From Knoxdaviesia capensis (Eukaryota > Ascomycota > Sordariomycetes > Microascales > Gondwanamycetaceae): a stretch of 64,000 nt of DNA. The stretch spans positions 372,001-436,000 of the forward strand of contig LNGK01000009.1 of the NCBI GenBank assembly GCA_001510575.1, given 5' to 3'. Position numbers and translations under genes: made by a program. Shown one piece after another: positions 1 through 10,700 of the stretch; position 1 is the stretch's first letter; every line of letters begins with the position of its first letter. A model generated the notes under the pieces. It worked only from the letters and a program-made list of their open reading frames with translations. It had not been told where the DNA came from and made no database searches.

Positions 1-1781
1 CACTGGGCGGATGGCCTCCACACGACGAGGTCGTTGATGGGTGCCGAACGTTCGTGACGTGCTACTTCCAACTGGGCTTTCTGCCGCGGTCGCTGTTTCT
101 CGAACGGCTGGTGCAGGCCCCGGATGAAGCAAACAGGTTTCTGCTGAGCTGCCTGCTCGCCATCTCCTCGCGATTCACCCCGAGCCTTGTGCGGCGCTAC
201 GGCTCCCGCACCGCGGCCACCGACCACTTCCTGGCGCTGGCCCAGTCGCAGGCGCTGGTGGAAATGTACGCGCCGTCTTTGGAGCGCGCCCAGGCCTTCT
301 TCCTGCTGTCGATTGCTGAATGGGGTAACTCGGACCGTGATCGGAGCGCCATTGATATGGCTGTGGCTCTGCGTATGGCCTTGTTGCTCCGGCTGCACAA
401 GGAGGACACGTACTCTGTTGGTCCGGCCGCGACGACGATATCATCCTCGGCGGGGAATACTCCAGGTACTCCGGCCAGGGCCGCTATGCCGGGTGCCACG
501 TCGCGAGCCACCCGAGTCGCTTCTTCGACACCCACGCCCCACATATCCGCCTCGGCCATGCTGCCTCTATCCGCAGCGGCTCCATCGCCGGCTGTTAGTC
601 ACCGCACTTCATCTTCTGTCACGTCCGACCATGCGGTGCGGCTCGAGTCCGCGCGACGAACCCTCTGGATGATATATTCGCAGGAAAACCTGCACTCGGG
701 AACATCTACGCCTGCGCCCTTGTCTCTCGAAGACTGCACTGCCCTCCTGCCCTGTAACGAAGCCGACTTTTCGTTCGGGGCGGTTCCGACCGCGCGAGCT
801 GCGCTCGACGGAACACCCCCGGCACAACAGGATCCTGCTCTCGCTATCCGCCCGGACCGCTGCCTCTTCGCAACCCTCATCCAAGCGCACAGCCTATGGG
901 GCCGCGTGGCGCGACATGCGACGAGAGATGCCATGTCGGGCGGAGTCAGAGGGACCACCTTCGCCATGATCACCGACTCGCTCCGGCGCTGGGAAGCCAC
1001 ACTGCCGGTGCGACACCGCTGGAGTCTGTGGAATCTGAGAGGCTGGCGGTCGGAGGGCCTGCACCTCGCGTATCTCTCGGTGGTGATGGTGTTGCGGCTG
1101 TCCAACATTGTCATCCGCCGCGTGTACCTTGACGAAATGATTGCCGCCCTCGCGCCCACCACCCCTCGAAGCCCGTCCTCGCCAGACGCCGCCGCCTGGC
1201 AACGGGTGTCCTATGATCTGTTCGACAACGTCGTCGAGCTCCACGAGCAGGTTACCGCCTACTTCTCCATGCGCACCCCCGACGAAGGCTTCCCGGCCAT
1301 CCTCGTGTTCTGTGTGTATATGTGTGGGTCTCTGGCCTCCTCGCTGTGGCACAACCCGTCGCTGTGCCCCCATGTCTCTCCGGTCGAGGCCGAAGAGATG
1401 GCACTGGGCACTCTGCGGATCCTGAGTGAGCTGTACACAGCCTGGCCCGCAAGTGCGCGCTGGGAAGAGGTTTTGCGGCGGGTAACGAACAAGCAACCGG
1501 ACACGATAGAGGCGACTAGTCCTCCCAGGAACGCCGTTTTCAGCGCTGGAATGGTTGTTGACTTGCCGGAACGGCCGTCCGCGGACGAACCCGCACTTAC
1601 CGAGATGCCGTCGGCTGTGGCGAATGCACTGGCACGCTCTTCACGGCGGTCGTCCACTGAGCCGGAAGACGACGATCTGCGTCCGCTCATCACCGACTTC
1701 CCGAGCGACCTGTTCAACGCCGAGCTGGCGGACTATCTCAACGGGACAATCCACTACGGCCTGTTGGACGGGCTTCACTAG
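1..1781 (+). CDS. Fungal-specific transcription factor, C-terminal part (5' truncated by window edge)
   Basis: The reading frame is open from the first complete codon at position 3 and stops at 1779-1781, so the N-terminus, including any Zn2Cys6 DNA-binding domain, lies left of the window. The visible ~592 residues look like the fungal_trans middle homology region: an early segment with an aromatic-rich Y-F-x-L-G-F-L-P stretch, then helices around a R-x-L-W-M-I-Y motif (about codons 219-225) followed by L-S-L-E-D and L-P-C-N-E-A-D-F, the usual pattern in which this family describes an allowed-name/LP/E-x-D-F signature. A Ser/Thr/Pro/Ala-rich insertion (about 430-600) breaks the domain and the C-terminus is acidic (E-P-E-D-D-D-L). 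The first ATG-like starts in the frame are not needed because coding clearly continues upstream. No intron is apparent. Target genes cannot be inferred. Confidence 0.8.
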   Translation, partial: LGGWPPHDEVVDGCRTFVTCYFQLGFLPRSLFLERLVQAPDEANRFLLSCLLAISSRFTPSLVRRYGSRTAATDHFLALAQSQALVEMYAPSLERAQAFFLLSIAEWGNSDRDRSAIDMAVALRMALLLRLHKEDTYSVGPAATTISSSAGNTPGTPARAAMPGATSRATRVASSTPTPHISASAMLPLSAAAPSPAVSHRTSSSVTSDHAVRLESARRTLWMIYSQENLHSGTSTPAPLSLEDCTALLPCNEADFSFGAVPTARAALDGTPPAQQDPALAIRPDRCLFATLIQAHSLWGRVARHATRDAMSGGVRGTTFAMITDSLRRWEATLPVRHRWSLWNLRGWRSEGLHLAYLSVVMVLRLSNIVIRRVYLDEMIAALAPTTPRSPSSPDAAAWQRVSYDLFDNVVELHEQVTAYFSMRTPDEGFPAILVFCVYMCGSLASSLWHNPSLCPHVSPVEAEEMALGTLRILSELYTAWPASARWEEVLRRVTNKQPDTIEATSPPRNAVFSAGMVVDLPERPSADEPALTEMPSAVANALARSSRRSSTEPEDDDLRPLITDFPSDLFNAELADYLNGTIHYGLLDGLH

Positions 1782-4352
1782 AGGGAGCGTGTTGGTCTGG
1801 AGGTTATGGAATGGTTTTTCTCTTAATGTACATAAACACACCTATATGCGCCCCTAAACGGAGTAATACGAAATGGATATCAAACTCCGGCATTCCTATT
1901 TGAAAAGGCGGTGGCCACCATGAAACCTCCAACGGGGTTTATCACAGTATTTCTCTCCAGGATGCACCGAATCAAGCAATTGCGGAGTTTGCTGGGCATC
2001 ATTCAGCGGCCAGCTTTGCTTTTCGTGAGAAATCTCCACATCGGATTCGTGACCTAGAGTGACTTTTCAACACGCAAGAAGCTATCTGGTTGTTTACCCC
2101 AGTACCTGCGAGTTACAGTGACTTCATATCCACCACTAGCAGGGGAAGCCAGGGGAACAATTTGCAGGGGCAGAGGGTGAAAAGACTGGACTGGAGCCAA
2201 TTTCGGGAAGTACAAGGGGCAAAGCTGCCGAAAAGCCCAAGATTCTTTCTGCTCGCACAAACCAGAGGCCCGTTTTTGGGCTGGTCCCCGGTGATATGCG
2301 TGCGAGCGAGAGCCAGCCGGAGGCCCGCGGGCAGGTTACTCTCCCGTGAGTTTTTATCGCAAGCAGCAGAGACTTTCGAGGTGACATATGCATGTTTTAT
2401 GCGCTGCTATGCCAGGATTTTATGAGTCCGCAGGCTTGAGGAGCGGGATGAGGCACAGCGCGGGCTTTTGGCTGGCTTGGGTGCTCCGTCGGAGTGGAAA
2501 AGCCGGCCCTTAACGGGGTCTGGCAGGGGAATGTTTTCACTAAAAGAAAAAAATGATAAAAAATGGACAGGTCGTTTTTCTCTCACCAAGGGTGAGAATC
2601 AGTGATAGTGAATGACCGAGGTTCTTCTCAGCTAGCCATGGGATATGAAGATAGAGCCAGAATGATGAGTGAGTACTGTACAGTAGGTCGCTTTAACCAA
2701 CGGAGTATTGAAGAACGCCTTGAACTCATCATGTGCACTATGCTGTCCTGTATAAAGTCCGAGAAAGCCCGTGGAACTCCTCCACGCCAACGAGCCACTC
2801 CGTTAGAGGGTGATTTACGAAAGTTAACCCCAGTGATCAATCCTAGGGTATAATGTGAGTATCCAAAGAATGAATCCCTGACAATAGGCCAGAAAACCAC
2901 GGATTTAGGGGGCATAATCCGGCCGGTGTTTTGCCGCAGCAAAAAAACTCCCTCGCCCGTCGCGGGCTCTAGGCAAAAGGCGCAAGATTGTGCGGTGGGA
3001 CTTTTTGGATGGAGATAGCGTGTGTGTAACCACCATCTAGCACAAGCTATTCGGGACGGGGAAAGCTGGGTCCAGCAAGGTTTGTGCGACAGGCTCTCAC
3101 TTCTCACTTCTCAACTGGTCGGTTACTCCGTGCTTGTATTGGTAAAGCCTTGTCGGGTTCTTCTTATCTTCAGGTGTGAGAAGCTGTAGGGGAAAAGGGG
3201 GTGAGAATGTGGATATCTTTTCTGGATGAGGAAGGGAAATGACTTCACTTGCATCGTTGTGTGTAGGCATGCACAAGTGATAATGTTGCACGAGGATCGG
3301 ACAGCCTAGGAAAAGCCAAGCTGGTCCAGAACTGTGACGATGGGTTGAAGCTGAACAGGTGGGCTGAGAGAGAGAGACGGATCGTCGGCCGATACTTGTC
3401 AGGTTCGGTAGCTTTTTCCCAGACGAAAAAGAGAAAGCCATCCTCCGTAAATCACTTATGATAACAGCCTATATCCTTGGAGCGGACAGAGGGGGCTTTG
3501 CTTGATGTCTGTCCGTGTCAGTTCTGTGTCCATCTAGGTGCGGCCACTAAGGACAGTACAGTACGTAACCGAACAAGCATCAGCCTCCGGATCAGCGGAC
3601 GATGGCCCGCGGTTTGCCCCATCTTTGGCGGATAGCTCGAAAGGTGATAGCGGATAATCTGTGGATTTCCTTGGATTTGCCGTGTAAATCTCGTGCTCTC
3701 TAGGGACTCTTCTGTCTCTGTCTAAGGCCGCGATCCAGTTGACTGGACCGGCTCCTCTCACCGGTGTTTTAGCTGTACAGTATATGTCGGTATTCCCACT
3801 CTGACTCGAATCGTACAGTCACAGTAAAGTAACAGCACTTGAAGATGAAGCACCAACTGTGTGCAAGGAAAAAATGATCACCACCTCGGAATTTCGAGTG
3901 GGGCGATTATCCGGCTTGCTTGTGGATGCAATTTTGTTTTACGCCGGCTCTTTCCCTCCTCGCAGGATAGAGTATATTTTAGCTCGGTCGTTTTCGCGCG
4001 ATAGATCGCCCGCCATCTCTTATTTGCTGCTCCCACGTCCGTCCGTGGGGTGGAAAAAGGAAGGAAGGCAAGGGCCGAGAGCGGCTTTGTTCTTGGAACT
4101 CGCCGGCCTGGGTCGCACTTTCCTTTCCTGTTGGCACGGATCGAACACGGGAGAAGAAATCTATTTCGAGCTCCTGCCCTGCTTCCGTCTGGATTGCTCT
4201 TTCCCTCTTCTGCACATATGTCGCGATGTAGCGGACCCGAGCCTCATTTGCATGGCGATATACGGCTCTTCACTATCCGGATAATTCAATATCAGTTGTT
4301 TCTTCTATCTATTCTTCCAGAATCGCATCTTCGCCGTCCATTTGTCAGCTCC

Positions 4353-4490
4353 GTCTGTCTGTCTGTCTGTCTGTCTCTATATCCTCAAGGACCCCGGAGT
4401 ATTAGAATTCCAGTCCCCGTTTTTCTGCATCCACCCTGATATCACCTCGTTCTGTGCCTCAATCAACATCGTTTGTTCGTTCGTTCGTTC
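4353..4490. repeat. GTCT and GTTC tetranucleotide microsatellites
   Basis: About six tandem copies of GTCT occupy 4353-4377. About four copies of GTTC follow at 4475-4490. Both are in non-coding DNA. Confidence 0.85.
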
Positions 4491-5021
4491 TCATGAGGGA
4501 AGTCCGGTCGCACCATCGTGTACGGTTTCTACATTCCTGCGACAATCCCTTTTTCCGTGCCTTGGGGGGCCTTTATTCCCCCGTGCAGGCGTCGATCCCG
4601 TGGGCCCTCCCAACCCAAAAGCAGCGCAGGTGAATTCGAGAGACAAACACATCCTACACAAAAAGGCCGCCGCTCCCTGCAACCTTTTGTGAATTGAGTG
4701 ATCACATTTTCACTTGCTGGGACCCTGGTCCGTGATGGAGTCTTTTTCTCTCCTTCCCACCACTTGGAAGATTCTCGGTATTGTCGAGATTTCCGACGCT
4801 GACAGGCAATTTCACAGCCTGTAAATAGAAACTGGTGCATATTTACGAGTCATAACTGCAACCCACAGCACACGCACAGTCTGAGTTCTCATCTCGATTA
4901 AAAGCTTCGCACCTCCGTTCAGCTCTGCGTCTTTATCTTGCCTTCCTTGTGTACCCTCAGAAATCGTTATCAACAACCGATTCTGTCCCACGGTTGAACG
5001 AACACTCCCAATTTCCCCCTC

Positions 5022-5070
5022 CTTCTTCTTCTTCTTCTTCTTCTTCTTCTTCTTCTTCTTCTTCTTCTTC
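5022..5070. repeat. (CTT)n trinucleotide microsatellite
   Basis: About sixteen uninterrupted CTT/TTC units. On the minus strand they read as a Lys or Glu homopolymer and create spurious open frames. They lie about 0.8 kb upstream of the methyltransferase start. Confidence 0.92.
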
Positions 5071-5499
5071 CTTTTCTTGACGCCCAAACAATACTTCACT
5101 GGTTACGTTACTCTCCATAAACAACTCTGCCACCCCCCCTGTCCGAGAACGAAACGGCACGGAGAACGAAGATCCAAGGATGGCAAACAACATGCCCCGA
5201 ATGCAACCCACAGAAGAGTAATATAACCCACCCAAAAGAATCCTGCCAAGTTCCCACACCTCACCTGTGTTCTCTGGGTGTGCTTTTGGGAGGTGACGAG
5301 GGTATATTGAAGGGGGACACGGGTGGAAACGCCCCCCTCCTCAAAACGCCAACAAAAAGGCTTGCATGAGAAGCCATAGAGACGAGAGTGTGTCTCCATA
5401 ACTCTGTTGTGCCCGTTGTCTTTGTTACGAGTTCGACAAATCCTGTGCTCCGGGATACCACCGTTCATGCTCACATCTCCGATTAATTGGTTCCTTTAT

Positions 5500-5770
5500 T
5501 ACTTGGCTCACCCGCACTCTTGCCCAGATTTCTCGCTTTCTCTCTCCTTTCAACCTTTTATACCTCTTTTATCCCACATTTACAGTATTTTTTTCCGTTC
5601 CCTCTCGCTCGTCCTCGGCGCTTGTCACTATATTCCCTTTAATTCTCGGTGTCTTTTTTCGTTTCTTTTTCTGCGTTTCTTTGCTTTTGTTTCTCGGCAT
5701 TTCCTCGACCACGCCTCATTCTCCCTGCGCTTTGCCTGTCTTGCTTCGACCTTTTTTTTTCAGCTGCTCC
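5500..5770 (+). promoter_or_regulatory. Pyrimidine-rich leader/promoter of methyltransferase gene
   Basis: Strongly C/T-biased on the + strand, with several TTTCTTTT and TCTCTC runs ending in a T10 tract and CAG just before 5763. In this window such tracts precede genes on their sense strand. The CAG could also be the acceptor of an intron in the 5' UTR. Functional role is inferred. Confidence 0.4.
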
Positions 5771-5891
5771 TGTGCTCACCCGTCCCGGACCGGAGGCTCT
5801 AAGCGACGCACTTGGCCTAATAACCCTAAACCACCATCGACCGGCACACGACGACTCGACGACAACAAACCTGCCAGACGGGAATTCGGCC

Positions 5892-7066
5892 ATGGACGTC
5901 CTGCAGATGTGGCGGTTGATATACCAGGAAGATCTTCCTGAAGATATCGATCCCGTCAAAGCCATTCTTCACCAGTACAGCAAGATCCCGCCGCGAGACG
6001 TCGACTCTCACCTGCATGCCATTGTAAGTCAAAGAGTCAAGGCTTGAGATCAGGCAGAACGAGATCTAGACTACAACAGTGTGCACTGTTCAGTGTCTTT
6101 TCTCGTACCACCGTCTGTCCTTTTTTCGTCTGTTCTTCTCTTTGAAATGAGATCCCCTTGTCGCCGGGATCGGGGTTGCTGGGGTTGGGGACATCAGAGA
6201 GCCTCTTCAGCTCCGCGCTCAACCCTGCTCCCCCCCAAATCTCTTGCTATTACACAAGGAGAAAAAGAAAACGAGACTCCAGCCGTCATCTACGTCAGTC
6301 AAATGCCCGAGTACCGGCTAACCACAGTGTCGGGCCGCTCCCACTTTCTTTCTTTCTCATGTTGCAGCGTAAAAAGGCCTGGGACCTCGGCCACTACCCG
6401 TGCATCGGCCGCTGGCGCTTCCTGTACGACATCCCGCGGTCCGACGTGCGGTACCAGGTGGTGCTGGCGCGGCTGCGCGCGCCCGGCTCGCGCGACGTGC
6501 TCCTCGATGTCGGCTGCGGGCTCGGCCAGTCGCTGCGCCAGCTGCTGTACGACGGCGTGCCGCGCGCACGGCTGCTGGGCACCGACATCAGCGCCGCCTT
6601 CATCGACACCGGCTTCGAGCTGTTCCGCGACCGCGCCCGGCTGGGCGGCTGCTTCGTGGCCGCCGACCTGCTGGACGTGTGCGACCCGCGCTTCCGCCGG
6701 CTGTTCGGCTCGGCGACCATCTTCCATGCCTCGAACTTCTGGCACCTGTTCACGTGGGCCCAGCAGGTGGCCATCGCCATGCGGCTCGTCAGCTTCCTCA
6801 AGCGCGGCACCACCGACGCCATCGTGTACGGCCGCCAGGTCGGCCGGCTGGACGCCACCGCGTCGGAGATCAACCGCGCGCGCGGCGGCTCGGAGGCGTT
6901 CCTGCACGACCAGCTGAGTTTCCAGCGGCTGTGGAACGAGGTTGGCGTGCGCACGAAGACGCGGTGGCGCGCGCATGTCGAGTTTGAGAGCACGCAGCTA
7001 CCGAAGATCCCCGGCTTCGGGCATGACACCACGGCGTGCATGTTCGCTGTGTACCAGATTAAATAG
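5892..7066 (+). CDS. SAM-dependent methyltransferase, AusD/Trt5-like (fungal meroterpenoid type)
   Basis: Two exons, 5892-6023 and 6368-7066, give 276 residues. The intron (6024-6367) starts GTAAGT, ends TTGCAG and joins codons in phase 0; reading through it stops after a few codons. At 344 nt it is the longest intron in the window. The start ATG sits in GGCCATGG. After a helical N-terminus, residues 45-64 carry K-A-W-D...Y-P-C-I-G-R-W-R-F-L, a signature I know from the fungal AusD/Trt5/AdrK methyltransferases, which esterify carboxyl groups in meroterpenoid pathways. SAM motif I (L-L-D-V-G-C-G-L-G-Q) is at about 89-98, the acidic residue of motif II (L-G-T-D) at about 114-117, and the F-x-H-x-F-x-W segment follows. 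Length fits the family (about 280). No terpene cyclase, prenyltransferase or type I polyketide synthase is nearby, so the substrate is unknown. Confidence 0.85.
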
Positions 7067-7732
7067 TGTGCACTTGTGCACTTGCTCTTCTTCTGAGGCT
7101 GGCTTCGACGGCATTTCTTTCTTTGTTCTTTTGGGTGTGATTGTTCCATATATCACGGCGTTCACAGCGGGTTTTCTTGGGGTTTATTGGGCAAAGCACG
7201 GCGCGGATAGCTGGAATCCGACCACTTTCGGGGGGAGATTTCATCAACTCCTTGTTATTCTTTTTTTTTCTAACGACTGTTTATGATCTGTTTCTGGTGA
7301 TATCTTGTCTTAGTCTCTTGCACTAGATGGATACACATACACTACTATTATACTACACTGGCCTGCAGAGTCGGGTGTGTTTTATACATTTCTCCATAGA
7401 CCGGAAGGGGATCCAGTCTCAACTACTTGATCCTCCACTACTCATATTCACTTCTCTTCTTCTCTTCTCTTCATATGCTCATCTCCCAAAATGTGAAGAT
7501 GTTTGAATAAAAAAACAGAATCTAGGATTAAATCATCTCGAACAAGAGATATATGTAGATGCATATGTACACCCAACGCCGGGGGAATATCGTCGATGCA
7601 ATGACAAAAAAAAAACTTACAAAATCAAGAACACGAAACGGGTGATCCGCCGCCATATACATATACTCCCCGTATATGCCGAGACCAAAGACTCTACGAT
7701 GATAATACACAGTCTCTCACCCCCTGCGGACC
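7067..7732. other. Convergent intergenic region, 3' ends of two genes
   Basis: Lies between the stop codons of the methyltransferase (+) and the ankyrin/BTB gene (-). T-rich, then A-rich stretches on the + strand (7261-7269, 7507-7515, 7605-7614) are compatible with 3' UTRs of both genes. No further gene is seen. Confidence 0.5.
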
Positions 7733-10700
7733 TCAACTCCGCCCTCGGCCGGACACTTTGCCTCCGCGTCCTCTCCGCGCCGACGCCGGCGCACCACCGG
7801 CACCATGGTCGCTCTTCTCACCAGCTTGGCCGACATTCCCTCCCCTCGGCCCCCGAATCTTCGGCCCTCCTGCCCCACCGCGCTTGCTCCGCCCACCAGC
7901 CCGTCCAGAAGACGACGGGCCAGACGCAGCAGCAGCGATGGCCGCCGCCCGCGCCTCCTCCTCCTGCGCACGCCGACTCTCGGCATCCCACCACTCCTGG
8001 AACGCCTGCTCCTGCTGAATGTCCTGCAGCGAGCGCTTGGCCACCGCATCGCGCACGCTCTCGCGCTCGCGCGTCTGCTGGCCCATGATATCCTCCATGG
8101 TCGAGCCGAACACGTCCGCGCCCGCCAGAGAGGCTTCGCGACGCCGTGCGGCCGCCGATGCGAGGTACTGCTTCGAGTGCGGTACGAGCGGTGCAGCGGG
8201 GGCTGCTGGAGATGCTGTTGGGGTTGGTCGTGCAGGCGGGGTTTTGGTATTTGCTGTGGCTATCGGCGACGATGCGGTCGTGTTGGGCCCGCGGCGCTGC
8301 TGTCCCGGGAACCGCGTATCGGGCGACGCCGCACGGCGAATGATGTTGGCCTCGGACGAAGTCGCTTCGGCCGCGACCAGCAGTTTCGCCGGGATGGGCG
8401 CCGTGGCCTCCTTCGCCGGCGGCTTGGCCGCCACTACCTTCCACGGCGCCGCCGCACCGGAACCGCCACTACCACCACCGGCCGCCGCCGCCGCATCCCA
8501 AGCAGACATTCCAGCCTTTGCCCGATCATGTTGCTGCTTGCGCGCCTGCTCAGCCGCGGCCGCCTGCGCCTGCAACTGCTTCTTGCGTTCCTTTTGCGAC
8601 ACCTTGGCTTGGCCTGCCAATGCCAGTGACGACGACAAGGCAGAAGCAGAAGCGGCAGACGACGCCGCAGCAGCAAGACCGGCAGACAGTGCAGATCTAC
8701 CCGAGGTTTCCGACATGATATCGGACAGGTTGAGCTTGGATATCGGAAGCACGGGTGCGCGCCATGGGCTGCCGCCAGCCGCGTGTGCCTCATCTGTAGC
8801 GTTGATCGGTGTCCCTGTGCGCGAGGACGGTGTTGGAACACCCCACCGTTTCGGCGTCGACGGCAGATCCGGAGTGGTTGGCTGCTGGGGTCCATCAAGA
8901 ACACTCGACTGAGGCCTTGTACGGGCATCCTCTTCGTCGTCGTCATCCATGCTGAAGATCAAGTCATTGTTGGACTGCCGCGGTCGCAGTTGCGGACTAT
9001 TCGGCTGATTCCGCGACGCCTTGGACCTGCGTCGCGTGCGTTCTGCTGTGGGCGAAGACGAAATCATCAAAGCACCGGAGAGGCGGTCATCCATACTACC
9101 GACCCGCATCTTGCCGAGCGATGCCGACATCTTTCGCTCATCAGGGCGGGACGCCGTGCCGACGGGTGCGGCAACAGACAGAGACGCCCGCCACGCCATC
9201 TCGCGGACCCGGTAGCCATGCTCATCCTCAATATCAGCCATCAGCTCCGGGTTTTTGTCGTGCAGGAGCTGCAGAGCCCGGCCACTGCGCACAAATGGGT
9301 GGAGTGCGAGCTGGTTTGCGCGCACCACCTCGTCCAGCTTGACCAGGAGGTCTTCGTCCAGGTCGTCTAGCAGGTGGTTCTCAAGAATGCCTTCCATCTG
9401 CATGCAGATGTACTCGAGCGCAGCGTCCTTGAAATCGGTGCGGTAGCACGGGCTGATTTCGTTGAGCAGATGGGCCACGTTGCGCATCGTCACAAATTTA
9501 GCCAGTGTCAGCTGGCAGATCTGCGACAGTCGGTCCAGCATCAATTCGTTGGCTATGCTGAGCACGTCAACCACCGTCTCCGAGAAGTCGTCAACTGACG
9601 GCGCCAGCACATCGTCGAACAGCTCCATGCCGACATCGGCGTAGATGTGCAACAGCACGTACTTGAAGGCTTCGGGGCTCATGTGCTTCAAGTCCATCCG
9701 CAGAAGTCCGTCCGACTCAAGGTCATCTGGCACCCCGTCTCCCCGTCTCCCTGCGAGCCACTGACCGCCGGAACGGCCATCAAACAGGCCGGTGAAGAAC
9801 TCACAGCGCCGGCGGAGCAAAGCACTGTGGACAAGAACCTCCGAGCCGTCCAGCTCAAGCAGCACGTCTCCGTCGTCAAAGAAGGACTCATCCATGAGCG
9901 CGAATCTCATATCAACATCCAATGACTTCTTGGTCCGCGTCTGAAGACGGGCAGCAGCCTCCAGGCCCGAGATGTTGAGCCGAGTGGCAAGTCTCATGAG
10001 CTCGGTCCGGATCTGGCGGTAGCGATAGGCCATGGACCGGATCTGACGGGAGAAGTTCCACGCTGGGATGACGGTGTCGCTGTATGCATAGAGCACCAGA
10101 TTCAGTACAGCCATGATATCCATGTCCATGAAGGTGATGACAACCTTGGGAGCCGACATTCCATCTTCGACATAGCTCATGCGGAAAGTCTCTTCCAGTT
10201 CCTCCTCGCCGTCTTCGCGCGTCTTGGAGAGAGCCCGGCGCAAAACGCTGCTCCGTGCCCCAAGAACCCAACCATGGACGGGAATATGGATATCCGGACA
10301 GCTGGTGGTGCACACCTCGACATCGTAACCGTCGAACACTGGGGCCATGTTCTGCAAGTACAGTTCCAGGTCGGCTTCCAGGTCAGCAGCCAGCATGATT
10401 TCCCACGACAACGGCTCCATCATGCCCTGGAGACTGGCTGGAGAGCCAAAGGCAAAGCTCTCCTCAGTCATTTTCTCGGTCGACTCAAAGTCCTGCAGGC
10501 TGAGGAGCGGCCGCAGGTCTTCCCAAAGGGTCTGGTCGGCAATCTTGATGCGATCGACCATGGCCAGGGGATCCTTGCGCATGACAGAGAAAGCCCCAAA
10601 GGTTGAGCTACGAACCCCGACAGCGTTGGTGATGAACGGTACACGTTCAAACTTGAAGTCCTTTCGTCGCTTGCCATCAGCAGCATTGCTTAGCAAGCCG

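Larger units (their letters stand above)
1782..5891. other. Intergenic region of 4.1 kb without a supported gene
   Basis: Only short overlapping open frames on both strands, none with recognisable domains or a splice pattern joining them. It holds tetranucleotide and trinucleotide microsatellites at 4.35-4.49 and 5.02-5.07 kb. The right end (about 5500-5770) is a pyrimidine-rich tract that is the probable promoter and 5' leader of the methyltransferase gene starting at 5892. Confidence 0.6.

Noticed and set aside
4812..5259. Minus-strand frames with Lys or Glu homopolymers
   Set aside because: Produced by the CTT microsatellite; no conserved flanks.
7805..8912. Long + strand frames over the ankyrin/BTB gene 3' end
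   Set aside because: Shadows of the GC-rich low-complexity C-terminus of the minus-strand gene.
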